A DNA stretch of 64,000 nt, from the NCBI RefSeq assembly GCF_003721565.1, contig NZ_RJJE01000017.1:918636-982635 (forward strand), read 5' to 3'. This document shows positions 35,692 through 44,374 of this stretch, piece after piece (the first letter of the stretch is position 1; every line of letters starts with the position of its first letter). This DNA comes from Rufibacter immobilis (GTDB lineage Bacteria; Bacteroidota; Bacteroidia; Cytophagales; Hymenobacteraceae). The notes beneath the pieces are model-generated. The model did not search any database. It was not told where the DNA came from and saw only the letters and a program-made list of their open reading frames with translations. Both the position numbers and the translations under genes were made by a program.

Positions 35692-35723
35692 CAAGTATAG
35701 AGAGATTATACTTAAAAGTCAAA
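35692..35723 (-). promoter_or_regulatory. Promoter of the TetR-paaE transcript
   Basis: On the minus strand TTTG (35723-35720), 20 nt spacing, then TATACTTG (35699-35692). This is a close match to the Bacteroidota sigma-A consensus TTTG-N19-21-TAnnTTTG, about 80 bp before the TetR start. Confidence 0.65.
35693..35713. promoter_or_regulatory. Candidate TetR operator overlapping the promoter
   Basis: Inverted repeat AAGTATA-N7-TATACTT covers the -7 element and part of the spacer of the promoter above. A 21-bp symmetric site in this position is what an autoregulating TetR repressor would bind. Confidence 0.5.
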
Positions 35724-35749
35724 TGTTTGTTTGAAAATATTAGTCTAAC

Positions 35750-35789
35750 AGAAAAGCCCCGCCAGTACTTCCACTGACGGGGCTTTTCT
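35750..35789 (-). terminator. Rho-independent terminator
   Basis: Stem GAAAAGCCCCG / CGGGGCTTTTC with T-rich flank on the minus strand. It ends the gene at 35830-36345 and insulates the TetR promoter. Confidence 0.8.
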
Positions 35790-35829
35790 ATTGCAACCAA
35801 TGCTTACCGGTCTCGCCAGAGGTACACAG

Positions 35830-36345
35830 TTAATCGTTCTTCACCAGGAATTCATAGCGTTTGTTTTCCTTCTCATCCAGGATGCAAACAAATTCGCCGG
35901 TTTTAAGGGGTTGGTCCAGCACCAATCTGCCAGAGTTCTTGTAACCGGAAACACCAGCCACAATGGCCGGAGAAACAATAGAAGCCTCTAACTTGGTCCT
36001 CAGGCGCTCCTGCCCGGTGGCATCCAGCACCAATACCGTGAACAATTTTGGGTCAACAGAAGCAGCCGTGTACCTTAGGATATCTATTAAAAGAATACCG
36101 CCGGTGGGCACCTTGGCCAGTTCTTCCTTCTTCAGAGCCTCGTTCCATTTTTTTGCTCGGGCATCTCGCTGCACTTTCGCCTTCAGTTCTTTGGGCGTGT
36201 CATAAACAACGGCGGTGGTACGGTTAAGCGTCACGTCCAGGATGTTCAAATCCTTGGTGGGCAACGGCTGCTCGTGCTTTTTTACGCCCTGCGCAGCCGC
36301 AATTACTGGAAGTAGTAGGACAATAGAAAGTAAAATTTTTCTCAT
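35830..36345 (-). CDS. Exported protein of unknown function
   Basis: A 171-residue protein with a signal peptide (MRKILLSIVLLLPVIAAAQG) and a mature part without cysteine pairs or recognisable motif; its middle is Lys/Glu-rich. It is monocistronic, with its own terminator and a long AT-rich upstream region shared with the cold-shock gene. I do not recognise the family. Confidence 0.75.
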   Translation of the reverse strand: MRKILLSIVLLLPVIAAAQGVKKHEQPLPTKDLNILDVTLNRTTAVVYDTPKELKAKVQRDARAKKWNEALKKEELAKVPTGGILLIDILRYTAASVDPKLFTVLVLDATGQERLRTKLEASIVSPAIVAGVSGYKNSGRLVLDQPLKTGEFVCILDEKENKRYEFLVKND

Positions 36346-36833
36346 ATTTAACTAAGTAGGTTTAACCATAACAAACTTAATTTTAAACAGCCACATCCGC
36401 AATTCCTCTAAAAAATAAACTGGTTAAAATTTAATCATAATCTTAGCTCCTCCACCTAACCGGCAAAGCTACTACTGCCTTCTAGATGCTTCATTGAACA
36501 TATTTATAGAGAATTATCTATATAAGCCTTTTTACCAAGCAAAGCACTGATGCAGATCAGTCTTCTTTAATTGGATTTAAGTAAATATCACTTTTTAAAC
36601 ATTATTTCATACATTAAATATAGGATTAATCATAAACTAACAAACGTTAATTTTATGATTGAGTAAAGACACAGGAAACCCTTTAGGTGAAAGGTGGGAG
36701 TTCAATGTTTAAGAGAAAGTAAGGGAAGTGAAAGAGCGGCGAGGGCAAGGCCGAAAATATTTTTAAGATTTTATGATAAAGTTGAACGTTTTTCTTCCGT
36801 TATTGGTAGTAACGATATAATTATTAAATCAAT
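36346..36833. other. AT-rich divergent region upstream of the cold-shock gene
   Basis: 488 bp without genes. It contains a 9-bp inverted repeat AATCATAAA / TTTATGATT (36628-36636 and 36652-36660) and a purine-rich stretch at about 36690-36760 that may be part of a long cold-shock leader. No exact promoter match. Confidence 0.45.
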
Positions 36834-37025
36834 ATGAACAACGGTAAAGTAAAATTCTTTAACACCGAAAAAGGCTTCGGCTTTATTAAAGACACCAATT
36901 CCAATCAGGAGTATTTCGTGCACGTATCTGGTCTGGTAGACGAAATCAGAGAGAATGACGAAGTTACTTTTGATCTTAAAGAAGGCAAAAAAGGACTAAA
37001 CGCGATCAATGTGAAGTTGGCTTAG
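36834..37025 (+). CDS. Cold-shock protein, CspA family
   Basis: A 63-residue single OB-fold RNA chaperone. RNP1-like KGFGFIKD and RNP2-like YFVHVSGL are both present. It binds single-stranded RNA and DNA and prevents secondary structure. Monocistronic, with a strong terminator. Confidence 0.95.
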   Translation: MNNGKVKFFNTEKGFGFIKDTNSNQEYFVHVSGLVDEIRENDEVTFDLKEGKKGLNAINVKLA

Positions 37026-37050
37026 TCCTTCGCTATAAAGACATTGAATT

Positions 37051-37080
37051 AAAGCCTTGCCTCCTGGCAAGGCTTTTTTT
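37051..37080 (+). terminator. Rho-independent terminator of the cold-shock gene
   Basis: Stem AAGCCTTGCC / GGCAAGGCTT, 4-nt loop, then a run of seven T. Confidence 0.92.
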
Positions 37081-37087
37081 GTGCCAG

Positions 37088-37139
37088 CTGCCGCCGTTTA
37101 GGGGCCGTTTTTCCAAAATAAAGCCTAAACCAGCGGCAG
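37088..37139. repeat. Family A palindrome, copy 14
   Basis: Core arms CCGTTTAGGGGCC and GCCTAAACC, extended by copy-specific outer arms CTGCCGC / GCGGCAG. Confidence 0.75.
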
Positions 37140-37214
37140 GAACAATTAGGAAAAACGTTGCATTGACAGCATTTTCAGGAGTATCTTGTACTACTGAACC
37201 ATACGTTTCTCATT

Positions 37215-37667
37215 GTGCAGCACCCCAAAGACAAAGAAGCCCTCTCCCACCTTTATAATAAAGTTCTTCCCCCACTGGCCGAACGCATCTACCAGCACCT
37301 TACCCAGATCACGCCCCTGTTCGATGACTTCGGGCTGGAGAAAATAGTAGACACTTGGACGAAGGACCCTAACGCCACCTCGGGCAAAGAAATCAGCCTG
37401 GAGAACGGCAATGTGCTGTACATGGGGCTGCGGTTGCAGCTCACCGGTTTTCAGGGGGGAAGTGTACCGCCCTTCGACCTGCGCAAAGACCTGCTGTTCA
37501 CGCTGGGCTACTCGTCTTACGAGGTAGGACCCGACAAAAACACTCCCTGGACAGAGAAGCCGTACTTGCAACCTTGGACCACCTCTGAGATGGAGGAACT
37601 GGCCGAACGCTGGTGCGGTGAATTAATTGATGACATCACGGCAAAACTACAGACGCCGGAGAGGTAA
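37215..37667 (+). CDS. Hypothetical protein
   Basis: A 150-residue soluble protein with a GTG start; no in-frame ATG upstream fits better. It is aromatic-rich (YNKVLPPLAERIYQHL, WTEKPYLQPWTTSEMEELAERW) and predicted mostly helical. I do not recognise the family. It lies 54 bp upstream of another unknown gene on the same strand; the two may be co-transcribed. Confidence 0.7.
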   Translation: MQHPKDKEALSHLYNKVLPPLAERIYQHLTQITPLFDDFGLEKIVDTWTKDPNATSGKEISLENGNVLYMGLRLQLTGFQGGSVPPFDLRKDLLFTLGYSSYEVGPDKNTPWTEKPYLQPWTTSEMEELAERWCGELIDDITAKLQTPER

Positions 37668-37721
37668 TTCAACCGCCACACGGGCTACTCCTTTTTCCGT
37701 TCACCAAAACCTGATTGCGCT

Positions 37722-38156
37722 ATGTTGCCTCCACCAGATGATGAAGACTTCGCCCTGCCAGACCAGTTGCCCCTCTACCAGAAAGGCCGCGAAATTTTTG
37801 CCGTGACCCAAAAGATTGTGGCGCTCATTGAGGACGACGAGGAAATACTGGTTTCCCTCAAAGACTGCATGCTCCAGGATGCGGCCCTGCTCACGGTGAA
37901 AGTGGCCGGCGCCGAGGCCGGGGACCTCTACGACCTGCGGATGGAGAACGCCACCCTCATCCGGAAAGCGGCCCGAGACCTACTCACCCACTGCACCAGC
38001 CTGGAAATGTTCGGGTACCAAGACGTGCATTACCTGCGCATTCTGCGGGAACTGGTGGAGGATTACCGCCTGTTTTTCCTGGATTGGGTGCAGGGCTTTG
38101 ATCCCTGGCATGCTGTTCTAGATCCCTGGGGCCTGTTCAATCCGCCGGGGGCTTAA
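37722..38156 (+). CDS. Hypothetical acidic protein
   Basis: A 144-residue protein with an acidic N-terminus (MLPPPDDEDFALPDQLPLY) and a predicted helical body ending LDWVQGFDPWHAVLDPWGLF. No known motif or export signal. Its neighbour upstream is also unknown. Confidence 0.7.
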   Translation: MLPPPDDEDFALPDQLPLYQKGREIFAVTQKIVALIEDDEEILVSLKDCMLQDAALLTVKVAGAEAGDLYDLRMENATLIRKAARDLLTHCTSLEMFGYQDVHYLRILRELVEDYRLFFLDWVQGFDPWHAVLDPWGLFNPPGA

Positions 38157-38167
38157 CTCATCTGGCT

Positions 38168-38208
38168 CTGGTTTGGGGCAGTTTTCAGAAAAAGAGCCGC
38201 TAAACGCC
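38168..38208. repeat. Family A palindrome, copy 15
   Basis: Right arm AAAAAGAGCCGCTAAACGCC intact; left arm altered (CTGGTTTGGGGCAGTTTT). Confidence 0.65.
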
Positions 38209-38349
38209 CATTCCCTTACCCTGCCGGAACTGCGCCCGCTGAATGGAGAAAAATAGAAGAGCAACTTATTTCAGAGGCGGAAGTAAAAGTGGCTAATGGC
38301 GTAAACAAGCACCTGATGCTATCCTGCCATTGCTCATCCCCCTTAGTAC

Positions 38350-39513
38350 ATGAAGGAAATACAGGACATAGTGCGGGCCTTCGCCCAACATGAGAAAGCC
38401 GGGAAACAAACGGCCTTGGCTACCGTGGTACACGTGGAAGGCTCCTCTTACCGCAGGCCCGGTGCCCGGATGCTGGTATCTGAAGACGGGCAGTTGACCG
38501 GGGCCATTAGTGGCGGCTGCCTGGAAGGTGATGCCCTCCGGAAGGCGCGGCTGGCCATGGCCCAGGGAAAACCCTCTCTGGTGAAATATGACACCATGGA
38601 CGATGACGACGCCAAACTGGGCGTGGGCCTGGGCTGCAACGGCATCATCCATATTCTCATAGAACCTATAGATACCACCCAACCTACCCATCCGCTGGCC
38701 CTGCTGCAAAAGGTGTTGGAACGGCGGCGAACGGCAGTGGTGGTAACGCTTTTTTCGTTGCAGGACCGCAAAGCCCCGCAACCGGGCACCTGTTTGCTTT
38801 ACCTACCGCATCATCAGAATTGCCAGCCATTCCAGCACTTTTTATCTCCTGCCCTGCTTGCGCAACTGGAGCCACACGTGCTGCAGGCCGCTGCGCAGGA
38901 AGAATCCCAAACCGTGGAGCTGGAAGAGCAGGGACAAACCTATACCGCCTTTGTGGAAGTGCTCAAACCGGCCCCGGCCCTGGTCATTTGCGGAGCGGGG
39001 AACGATGTGCTTCCGCTGGTACACCTGGCGCAGGTTTTAGGCTGGCACACCACCGTGGTAGATGGTCGGGCTAATTACGCCACGGCAGAACGTTTTCCCA
39101 CGGCTCAGCAGGTGATTGTCTCTAAACCCGAGCAAGTGCTTTCCCAGGTGGCAGTTGACCAACACACGGTGTTTCTGCTGCTCACGCACAACTATAACTA
39201 TGATATAGCCATGCTCCGGCAGCTGTTGCCGCTGCAACTGAAATATGTGGGGGTGCTAGGACCTAAGAAGAAGACCGAACGGCTTCTGGAAGAGCTGCAG
39301 CAGGAAGGAATGTACTTAGACAGTGAGCAAAGGCAATCGCTGTTTGGACCGGTGGGCTTAGACATAGGCGCCGAAACCTCAGAAGAGATCGCGCTCTCCA
39401 TCCTCGCCGAGATTAAAGCGGTATTCGCCCAACGGGGCGGCGGAAACCTTCGGGAAAAAGCGCTGCCCATCCATGCGGCGCAGGAAACATCAGCGGCACC
39501 TTTTCCCTCTTAG
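38350..39513 (+). CDS. XdhC/PaoD-type molybdenum hydroxylase chaperone
   Basis: A 387-residue XdhC/CoxI protein. The N-terminal domain has GSSYRRPGARMLVSEDGQLT and AISGGCLEGDALRKARLAM. The C-terminal Rossmann domain has LVICGAGNDVLPLVHLAQVL, KYVGVLGPKKKTERLL and GAETSEEIALSILAEIKAV. It binds the molybdenum cofactor, protects it during sulfuration and inserts it into the hydroxylase. It is 4 bp upstream of mocA and heads the operon of the three hydroxylase subunits. Confidence 0.93.
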   Translation: MKEIQDIVRAFAQHEKAGKQTALATVVHVEGSSYRRPGARMLVSEDGQLTGAISGGCLEGDALRKARLAMAQGKPSLVKYDTMDDDDAKLGVGLGCNGIIHILIEPIDTTQPTHPLALLQKVLERRRTAVVVTLFSLQDRKAPQPGTCLLYLPHHQNCQPFQHFLSPALLAQLEPHVLQAAAQEESQTVELEEQGQTYTAFVEVLKPAPALVICGAGNDVLPLVHLAQVLGWHTTVVDGRANYATAERFPTAQQVIVSKPEQVLSQVAVDQHTVFLLLTHNYNYDIAMLRQLLPLQLKYVGVLGPKKKTERLLEELQQEGMYLDSEQRQSLFGPVGLDIGAETSEEIALSILAEIKAVFAQRGGGNLREKALPIHAAQETSAAPFPS

Positions 39514-39517
39514 CCTT

Positions 39518-40120
39518 ATGACCAAGACCGGCATTGTGATTCTTGCGGCGGGTGCCTCCACCAGACTAGGCCAGGCGAAACAGAGTCTTCTGTACCAGGG
39601 GCAGACCTTGTTGCAACGGACGCTAGATGTAGCTTTGTCCTTAGGCGATGCCCGCGTAGTGGTGGTGCTGGGAGCCAACGCCGCTACTATCCATCCGCAG
39701 CTTAAGACCGCTGAAGCCGAAGTGATCATCAACCCTGATTGGCCCGAGGGCATGGCCTCTTCCATCCGTACGGGCCTGAGCGCCCTGGTACATCTTGCCC
39801 CCGAGACTTCCTCGGCCCTGTTCCTGCTCTGCGATCAACCCTTTGTGACAACTTCGCTGCTTCAGCAGATGACAACGGCGCTGGAAAAAACCGAAAAAGG
39901 AATTGTGGCCTGTTCCTACCAAAACACCCTTGGGGCTCCGGTGCTCTTCAGCCAAAAATTCTTTCCCCAGCTGATGCAACTGAAAGGCCAGGAAGGTGCT
40001 AAAAAGCTACTACACAAACATCCGGAACAGATTGAAACCATTGCCTTTCCGCAGGGCGCCATTGACATTGACACCCCCTCAGACTACGCCGCGTTGCAGC
40101 GGCAGAAAACTAATTCTTAA
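39518..40120 (+). CDS. mocA: Molybdenum cofactor cytidylyltransferase
   Basis: A 200-residue nucleotidyltransferase from the ATG at 39518; a start 15 codons upstream lies inside the preceding gene. VILAAGASTRLGQAKQSLLY is the NTP-binding loop, and LFLLCDQPFVTTSLLQQM holds the metal-binding Asp. It makes molybdopterin cytosine dinucleotide, the cofactor form used by PaoABC-like enzymes, which fits its position in this operon. Confidence 0.9.
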   Translation: MTKTGIVILAAGASTRLGQAKQSLLYQGQTLLQRTLDVALSLGDARVVVVLGANAATIHPQLKTAEAEVIINPDWPEGMASSIRTGLSALVHLAPETSSALFLLCDQPFVTTSLLQQMTTALEKTEKGIVACSYQNTLGAPVLFSQKFFPQLMQLKGQEGAKKLLHKHPEQIETIAFPQGAIDIDTPSDYAALQRQKTNS

Positions 40121-40161
40121 GCTCTTCCCTCATCACTCCTATTACCCAATCTCCTCCACCA

Positions 40162-40209
40162 GCCGTTTAGCGGCTCTTTTTCCTAAATCGGGCCAAAACT
40201 GGAAACGGC
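40162..40209. repeat. Family A palindrome, copy 16 (right arm decayed)
   Basis: Left arm GCCGTTTAGCGGCTCTTTTT is good; the right arm is interrupted (GGCCAAAACTGGAAACGGC). Lies within the operon between mocA and the Fe-S subunit gene. Confidence 0.6.
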
Positions 40210-40413
40210 ACATGCAGCCGGTTAGAATTCTTCTATTCTACCGTAAACAGAACCCAGACCTACGCGTAAAGGAATAGAGTCTGGTTGAGTTATACCTCAG
40301 CCAGCAGGGATGGGATAGGCGTGTGCACATGCCTGTGCGGAAGGAATTGCGGGTCGCTGAGAGAGAAAGCGGCTTTTCTAAACAGGATGTTTCACCCGTT
40401 CAACCGGAATTTC

Positions 40414-40941
40414 ATGAACTCAGAAAACGAACCGGGCAACGCCGTCTCCCAACGGCCCACCCTGCCCGACTCCCGGCCCGTCACCCTCCGGGTCAACGGG
40501 ACCACCCACCACTTGCAGCTCGCCCCCTGGACCTCCTTGCTGGATGCCCTGCGCGAACACCTCCACCTCACCGGCACCAAGAAAGGCTGCGACCACGGCC
40601 AATGCGGCGCCTGCACCCTGCTGGTAGACGGCAAACGCATCAACTCCTGCCTCACTTTGGCCGTGATGCAGCAAGACAAAGCCATTACCACCGTGGAGGG
40701 CCTGGCCCAGGGCGATGAATTACACCCCGTACAGCAGGCGTTCATAGACCATGATGCTTTCCAGTGTGGGTACTGTACCCCAGGCCAGATCTGCTCCGTC
40801 ATAGGTTTAGTGAACGAAGGGCAGGCTAAAACGCTGGACGACATCAAAGATCTTATGAGCGGAAACGTGTGTAGATGCGGGGCTTATGCCAACATTATTC
40901 AAGTAGCGCGTGAGGCGCTGGAAAGGAACACCGGCCTATGA
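40414..40941 (+). CDS. Molybdenum hydroxylase [2Fe-2S] subunit (PaoA/YagT-like)
   Basis: A 175-residue protein from the ATG at 40414. ATGs farther upstream are in frame, but the sequence before this point is not family-like. Cys59, 64, 67 and 79 (CDHGQCGACTLLVDGKRINSC) form the plant-type cluster, and Cys118, 121, 153 and 155 (CGYC ... CRC) the second. There is no twin-arginine signal, so the enzyme is probably cytosolic, unlike E. coli PaoABC. It overlaps the FAD subunit gene by 4 bp. Confidence 0.93.
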   Translation: MNSENEPGNAVSQRPTLPDSRPVTLRVNGTTHHLQLAPWTSLLDALREHLHLTGTKKGCDHGQCGACTLLVDGKRINSCLTLAVMQQDKAITTVEGLAQGDELHPVQQAFIDHDAFQCGYCTPGQICSVIGLVNEGQAKTLDDIKDLMSGNVCRCGAYANIIQVAREALERNTGL

Positions 40942-41930
40942 GACCTTTTTCATACACCCAATCTCCAGATGTGACCACCGCCGTTCAGGAAGTCTCTGCC
41001 CAGGGAGCCAAATTCATTGCGGGCGGTACCAACCTGCTGGACCTCATGAAGATTGATGTCATGAGCCCCAGCCATTTGGTAGACATCACGCAACTGGCCC
41101 TGAACACTATTGAAGAAACTCCTGACGGAGGACTTCGGTTAGGGGCTCTGGCCAAGAACGCTGACACCGCCTACCATGAACTGGTGCAGACCCGGTACCC
41201 TTTGCTCGCGCACGCCATTCTGGCGGGAGCCACGGCCCAACTCCGCAACATGGCCACTGACGGTGGAAATCTTTTGCAGCGCACCCGCTGCTATTACTTC
41301 TATGACACCCACACGCCCTGCAACAAGCGGGAACCGGGCTCCGGTTGTTCGGCCATTAAGGGGTATAACCGTGACCTGGCCATTCTGGGCACCAGTGAAC
41401 ATTGCATCGCTACCCATCCATCAGACATGTGCGTGGCCCTGGCCGCCCTGGAAGCCACGGTGCATGTAAAAAGCAGCCAGGGCGAAAGAGCCATCCCCTT
41501 CGCGGAGTTCCACCGCCTGCCCGGCGACACGCCCCACCTGGACACCAACCTGCATCCCACTGAGATCATCACCGCCATTGAGTTACCGGCCAAAGGCTTC
41601 GCCCAGCACTACGCGTATCTAAAGTTGCGGGACCGGGCTTCGTATGCGTTTGCGCTGGTGTCAGTGGCGGCGGCTTTGGAACTGGAAGGCGATACGGTGA
41701 AAGAAGCGCGCATTGCCTTGGGCGGCGTGGCCCACAAACCTTGGCGGGTACCGGAGGCTGAGGCGCTGCTTCAGGGCAAACCCGCTTCCAAAGAAAACTT
41801 TAGAGCAGTAGCCGAAGCGTATCTGGCAGGTGCAAAAGGGTACGGAGACAACACATTCAAAATTGAGCTGGCCAAACGTGCCATTGTACGTGCACTGGAG
41901 CAAGCCATTAGTATGGAGGGCAAGTCATGA
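40938..41930 (+). CDS. Molybdenum hydroxylase FAD/[4Fe-4S] subunit (PaoB/YagS-like)
   Basis: A 330-residue FAD-binding subunit (AGGTNLLDLMKIDVMSP, RNMATDGGNLLQRTRC). Cys118, 128, 137 and 156 are spaced as in the extra [4Fe-4S] insertion known in E. coli PaoB and 4-hydroxybenzoyl-CoA reductase-type subunits and absent from ordinary xanthine dehydrogenases. It overlaps both neighbours by 4 bp. Confidence 0.93.
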   Translation: MRPFSYTQSPDVTTAVQEVSAQGAKFIAGGTNLLDLMKIDVMSPSHLVDITQLALNTIEETPDGGLRLGALAKNADTAYHELVQTRYPLLAHAILAGATAQLRNMATDGGNLLQRTRCYYFYDTHTPCNKREPGSGCSAIKGYNRDLAILGTSEHCIATHPSDMCVALAALEATVHVKSSQGERAIPFAEFHRLPGDTPHLDTNLHPTEIITAIELPAKGFAQHYAYLKLRDRASYAFALVSVAAALELEGDTVKEARIALGGVAHKPWRVPEAEALLQGKPASKENFRAVAEAYLAGAKGYGDNTFKIELAKRAIVRALEQAISMEGKS

Positions 41931-44146
41931 AAGAGAACTATACAGGTGCTCCCGCCAATCGGGTAGACGGGCGGGCCAAGGTAACCGGAGAAGCCAAATA
42001 CACCGCCGAGTTTGACATCCCGGAGGTGGCCTACGGCGTTGTGGTGAACAGCAGCATCGCCAAAGGGAAAATCAAACGCATAGACACCTCCGCAGCCCTG
42101 GCTTTACCGGGCGTGTTGCAGGTGTTCACCCATGAGAACCGCCCCGGCTACACCTGGCTGGACAGCCACTACCAGGACGAAGATTCGCCGCCCGGTTCTC
42201 CGTTCCGGCCACTGTACAGCAAGGAAATCATGTTCAGCATGCAGCCCATTGCCCTGGTAGTAGCCGAAACCTTTGAACTGGCCCGGTACGCCGCCCTGCT
42301 GGTACAGGTAGACTATGAAATGCAGCCCCACGAAACAGACTTCAAGGCAAATTTGAAGGATGCCTACCGGCCGAAGAAGTACAAATCCACCAAGCCCCCG
42401 GAACCGCGCGGCGATGCCGAAGGCGCATATGACCAGGCGGCTCTGAAACTGAAGGAAACCTACATCCATCCGCCCCAGCACCACAACCCCATGGAAATGC
42501 ACGCGGCCATTGCCAAATGGGATGAAGACGGAAAGCTGACGGTTTATGACAAGATTCAGGGAGTGCAGAACAGCCAGAAATACCTTTCCAACGCGTTCGG
42601 GCTTAAGCCGGATGACGTGCACGTGATCTCGCCATTTGTGGGCGGGGCATTCGGGTCTGGCCTACGGCCGCAGTACCAACTGTTTCTGGCGGTGCTGGCG
42701 GCGCGCGAACTCAAGAGAGCCGTGAAAGTGGTACTGACCCGGCAGCAGATGTTCTCCTTCGGCCACCGGCCCAACACCTTGCAGGAGATTTCCATTGGCG
42801 CCTCCACCGAAGGCAAACTGGAATCCGTTCAGCACCATGCCTACGGCGAGACCTCCCGCTTTGAAGACTACCACGAGGATGTGGTGATCTGGCCCGGGGT
42901 ACTCTACCACTGCGACAACATGAAGGTAAGCCACCAGCTGGTGGGGCTGGACGTGTACACCCCATTGGACATGCGCGCGCCCGGCGGCTCTACCGGTATT
43001 TTCGCGCTGGAGATTGCCATAGACGAAATGGCCTACAAGACCGGGATTGATCCCCTGGAGTTCAGGCTCCGGAATTATACTACCACTGACCAGAGCAAAG
43101 GCCTGCCCCACTCCAGCAAGGAACTGAAGGAATGTTACCGGCAGGGCGCCGAACGGTTTGGCTGGGACAAGCGCTCCATGGCCCCACGGTCCATGAAAGA
43201 AGGCAACCAGCTTATAGGCTGGGGCATGGCGCACGGGGCCTGGGAAGCCAAACAGCAGGAAGCCTCGGCCAAAGTGGTCCTGAGCCCCGAAGGGAAACTG
43301 ACCGTAAGCAGCGCCACCGCCGACATTGGCACCGGTACCTACACCGTCATGAGCCAGATTGCCGCCGAGACCATGGGCCTGCCGCTGGAAAACGTCACCT
43401 TTTTGTTGGGTGATTCCACCTTGCCCAAGTCGCCGCTGGAGGGCGGGTCCTGGACGGTGGCCTCGGTGGGTTCTGCCGTGAAGCTGGTGTGCCAGAAACT
43501 ACAGGAAGACCTCCTGAAACTAGCCCAGAAAATGGAGAACTCGCCTTTCAAGGATGCCCAACCGGAGGAAGTGTCCTTTGCCAACGGGCAGATGTTCCTG
43601 ACGCAGGCCCCCGCCAGCTCTATTTCGCTGCTCGCGCTGCTGCAACAGAACGAAGGAAAACCAGTGGAAGCCGAAGCCACCCAGAAACCGGAGAAAGAGC
43701 AGAAGAAATACTCCAGCTACTCCCACTCGGCCACGTTTGTGGAGGTACAGGTAGACGAAGACCTGGGCACCATCAAAGTCACCCGGGTGGTGAGCGCCAT
43801 TGCCGCCGGACGCATCATCAACCCCAAAACGGGCCGCAGCCAGATTCTGGGCGGCACCGTGTGGGGCATCGGTTTCGCGTTGCAGGAGCATACCGTCATG
43901 GACAATCACCTGGGCCGCTTCATGAACCACGACCTGGACAAGTACCACCTGCCCGTGAACGCCGATACCCCCGCCACCGACATTATTTTTGTGGAGGAGA
44001 AAGACGAGGTGGTCAACCCGCTGGGCGTGAAAGGTCTGGGCGAGATAGGTATTGTGAGCGTTACCCCTGCCATTGCCAACGCTGTCTTCCATGCCACCGG
44101 CAAGCGCATCAGGGAGTTGCCCATCACCTTAGATAAGTTACTATAA
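41927..44146 (+). CDS. Molybdenum hydroxylase catalytic subunit (PaoC/YagR-like)
   Basis: A 739-residue molybdopterin-binding subunit. VGGAFGSGLRPQYQ and MRAPGGSTGIFALEIAIDEMA contact the cofactor, and the catalytic glutamate is Glu706 in KGLGEIGIVSV. The four-cysteine FAD subunit, MocA and the XdhC-like chaperone together point to an aldehyde oxidoreductase using MCD rather than xanthine dehydrogenase. The physiological aldehyde is unknown. Confidence 0.94.
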   Translation: MKENYTGAPANRVDGRAKVTGEAKYTAEFDIPEVAYGVVVNSSIAKGKIKRIDTSAALALPGVLQVFTHENRPGYTWLDSHYQDEDSPPGSPFRPLYSKEIMFSMQPIALVVAETFELARYAALLVQVDYEMQPHETDFKANLKDAYRPKKYKSTKPPEPRGDAEGAYDQAALKLKETYIHPPQHHNPMEMHAAIAKWDEDGKLTVYDKIQGVQNSQKYLSNAFGLKPDDVHVISPFVGGAFGSGLRPQYQLFLAVLAARELKRAVKVVLTRQQMFSFGHRPNTLQEISIGASTEGKLESVQHHAYGETSRFEDYHEDVVIWPGVLYHCDNMKVSHQLVGLDVYTPLDMRAPGGSTGIFALEIAIDEMAYKTGIDPLEFRLRNYTTTDQSKGLPHSSKELKECYRQGAERFGWDKRSMAPRSMKEGNQLIGWGMAHGAWEAKQQEASAKVVLSPEGKLTVSSATADIGTGTYTVMSQIAAETMGLPLENVTFLLGDSTLPKSPLEGGSWTVASVGSAVKLVCQKLQEDLLKLAQKMENSPFKDAQPEEVSFANGQMFLTQAPASSISLLALLQQNEGKPVEAEATQKPEKEQKKYSSYSHSATFVEVQVDEDLGTIKVTRVVSAIAAGRIINPKTGRSQILGGTVWGIGFALQEHTVMDNHLGRFMNHDLDKYHLPVNADTPATDIIFVEEKDEVVNPLGVKGLGEIGIVSVTPAIANAVFHATGKRIRELPITLDKLL

Positions 44147-44153
44147 TTGCTTT

Positions 44154-44193
44154 GCGTTTAGGGGCTGTTTTTCAAAAAACAGCCCCTAAACGC
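44154..44193. repeat. Family A palindrome, copy 17: 19-bp perfect arms
   Basis: GCGTTTAGGGGCTGTTTTT and its exact reverse complement around CA, starting 7 bp after the hydroxylase operon. Effectively the family consensus. Confidence 0.95.
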
Positions 44194-44335
44194 TTTTATA
44201 CCCTTGGTTTCAGTTTAGTACTCACCGCCTGCACGGCAAATCCTGTCTCCTCTTCACCGCAGGCTTCTTTCCATAGAATCCTCCCAGCCAGTTCATCGCT
44301 TCCCAAAGAACTGCAGAGCACCAATGAATTTCCTT

Positions 44336-44372
44336 TTGTCCTGATTTTGGAAAAAGAGCCGCTAAACGCAAA
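44336..44372. repeat. Family A palindrome, copy 18 (left arm decayed)
   Basis: Right arm AAAAAGAGCCGCTAAACGC intact, next to the stop codon at 44375. The left side is degenerate. Confidence 0.6.
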
Positions 44373-44374
44373 GC

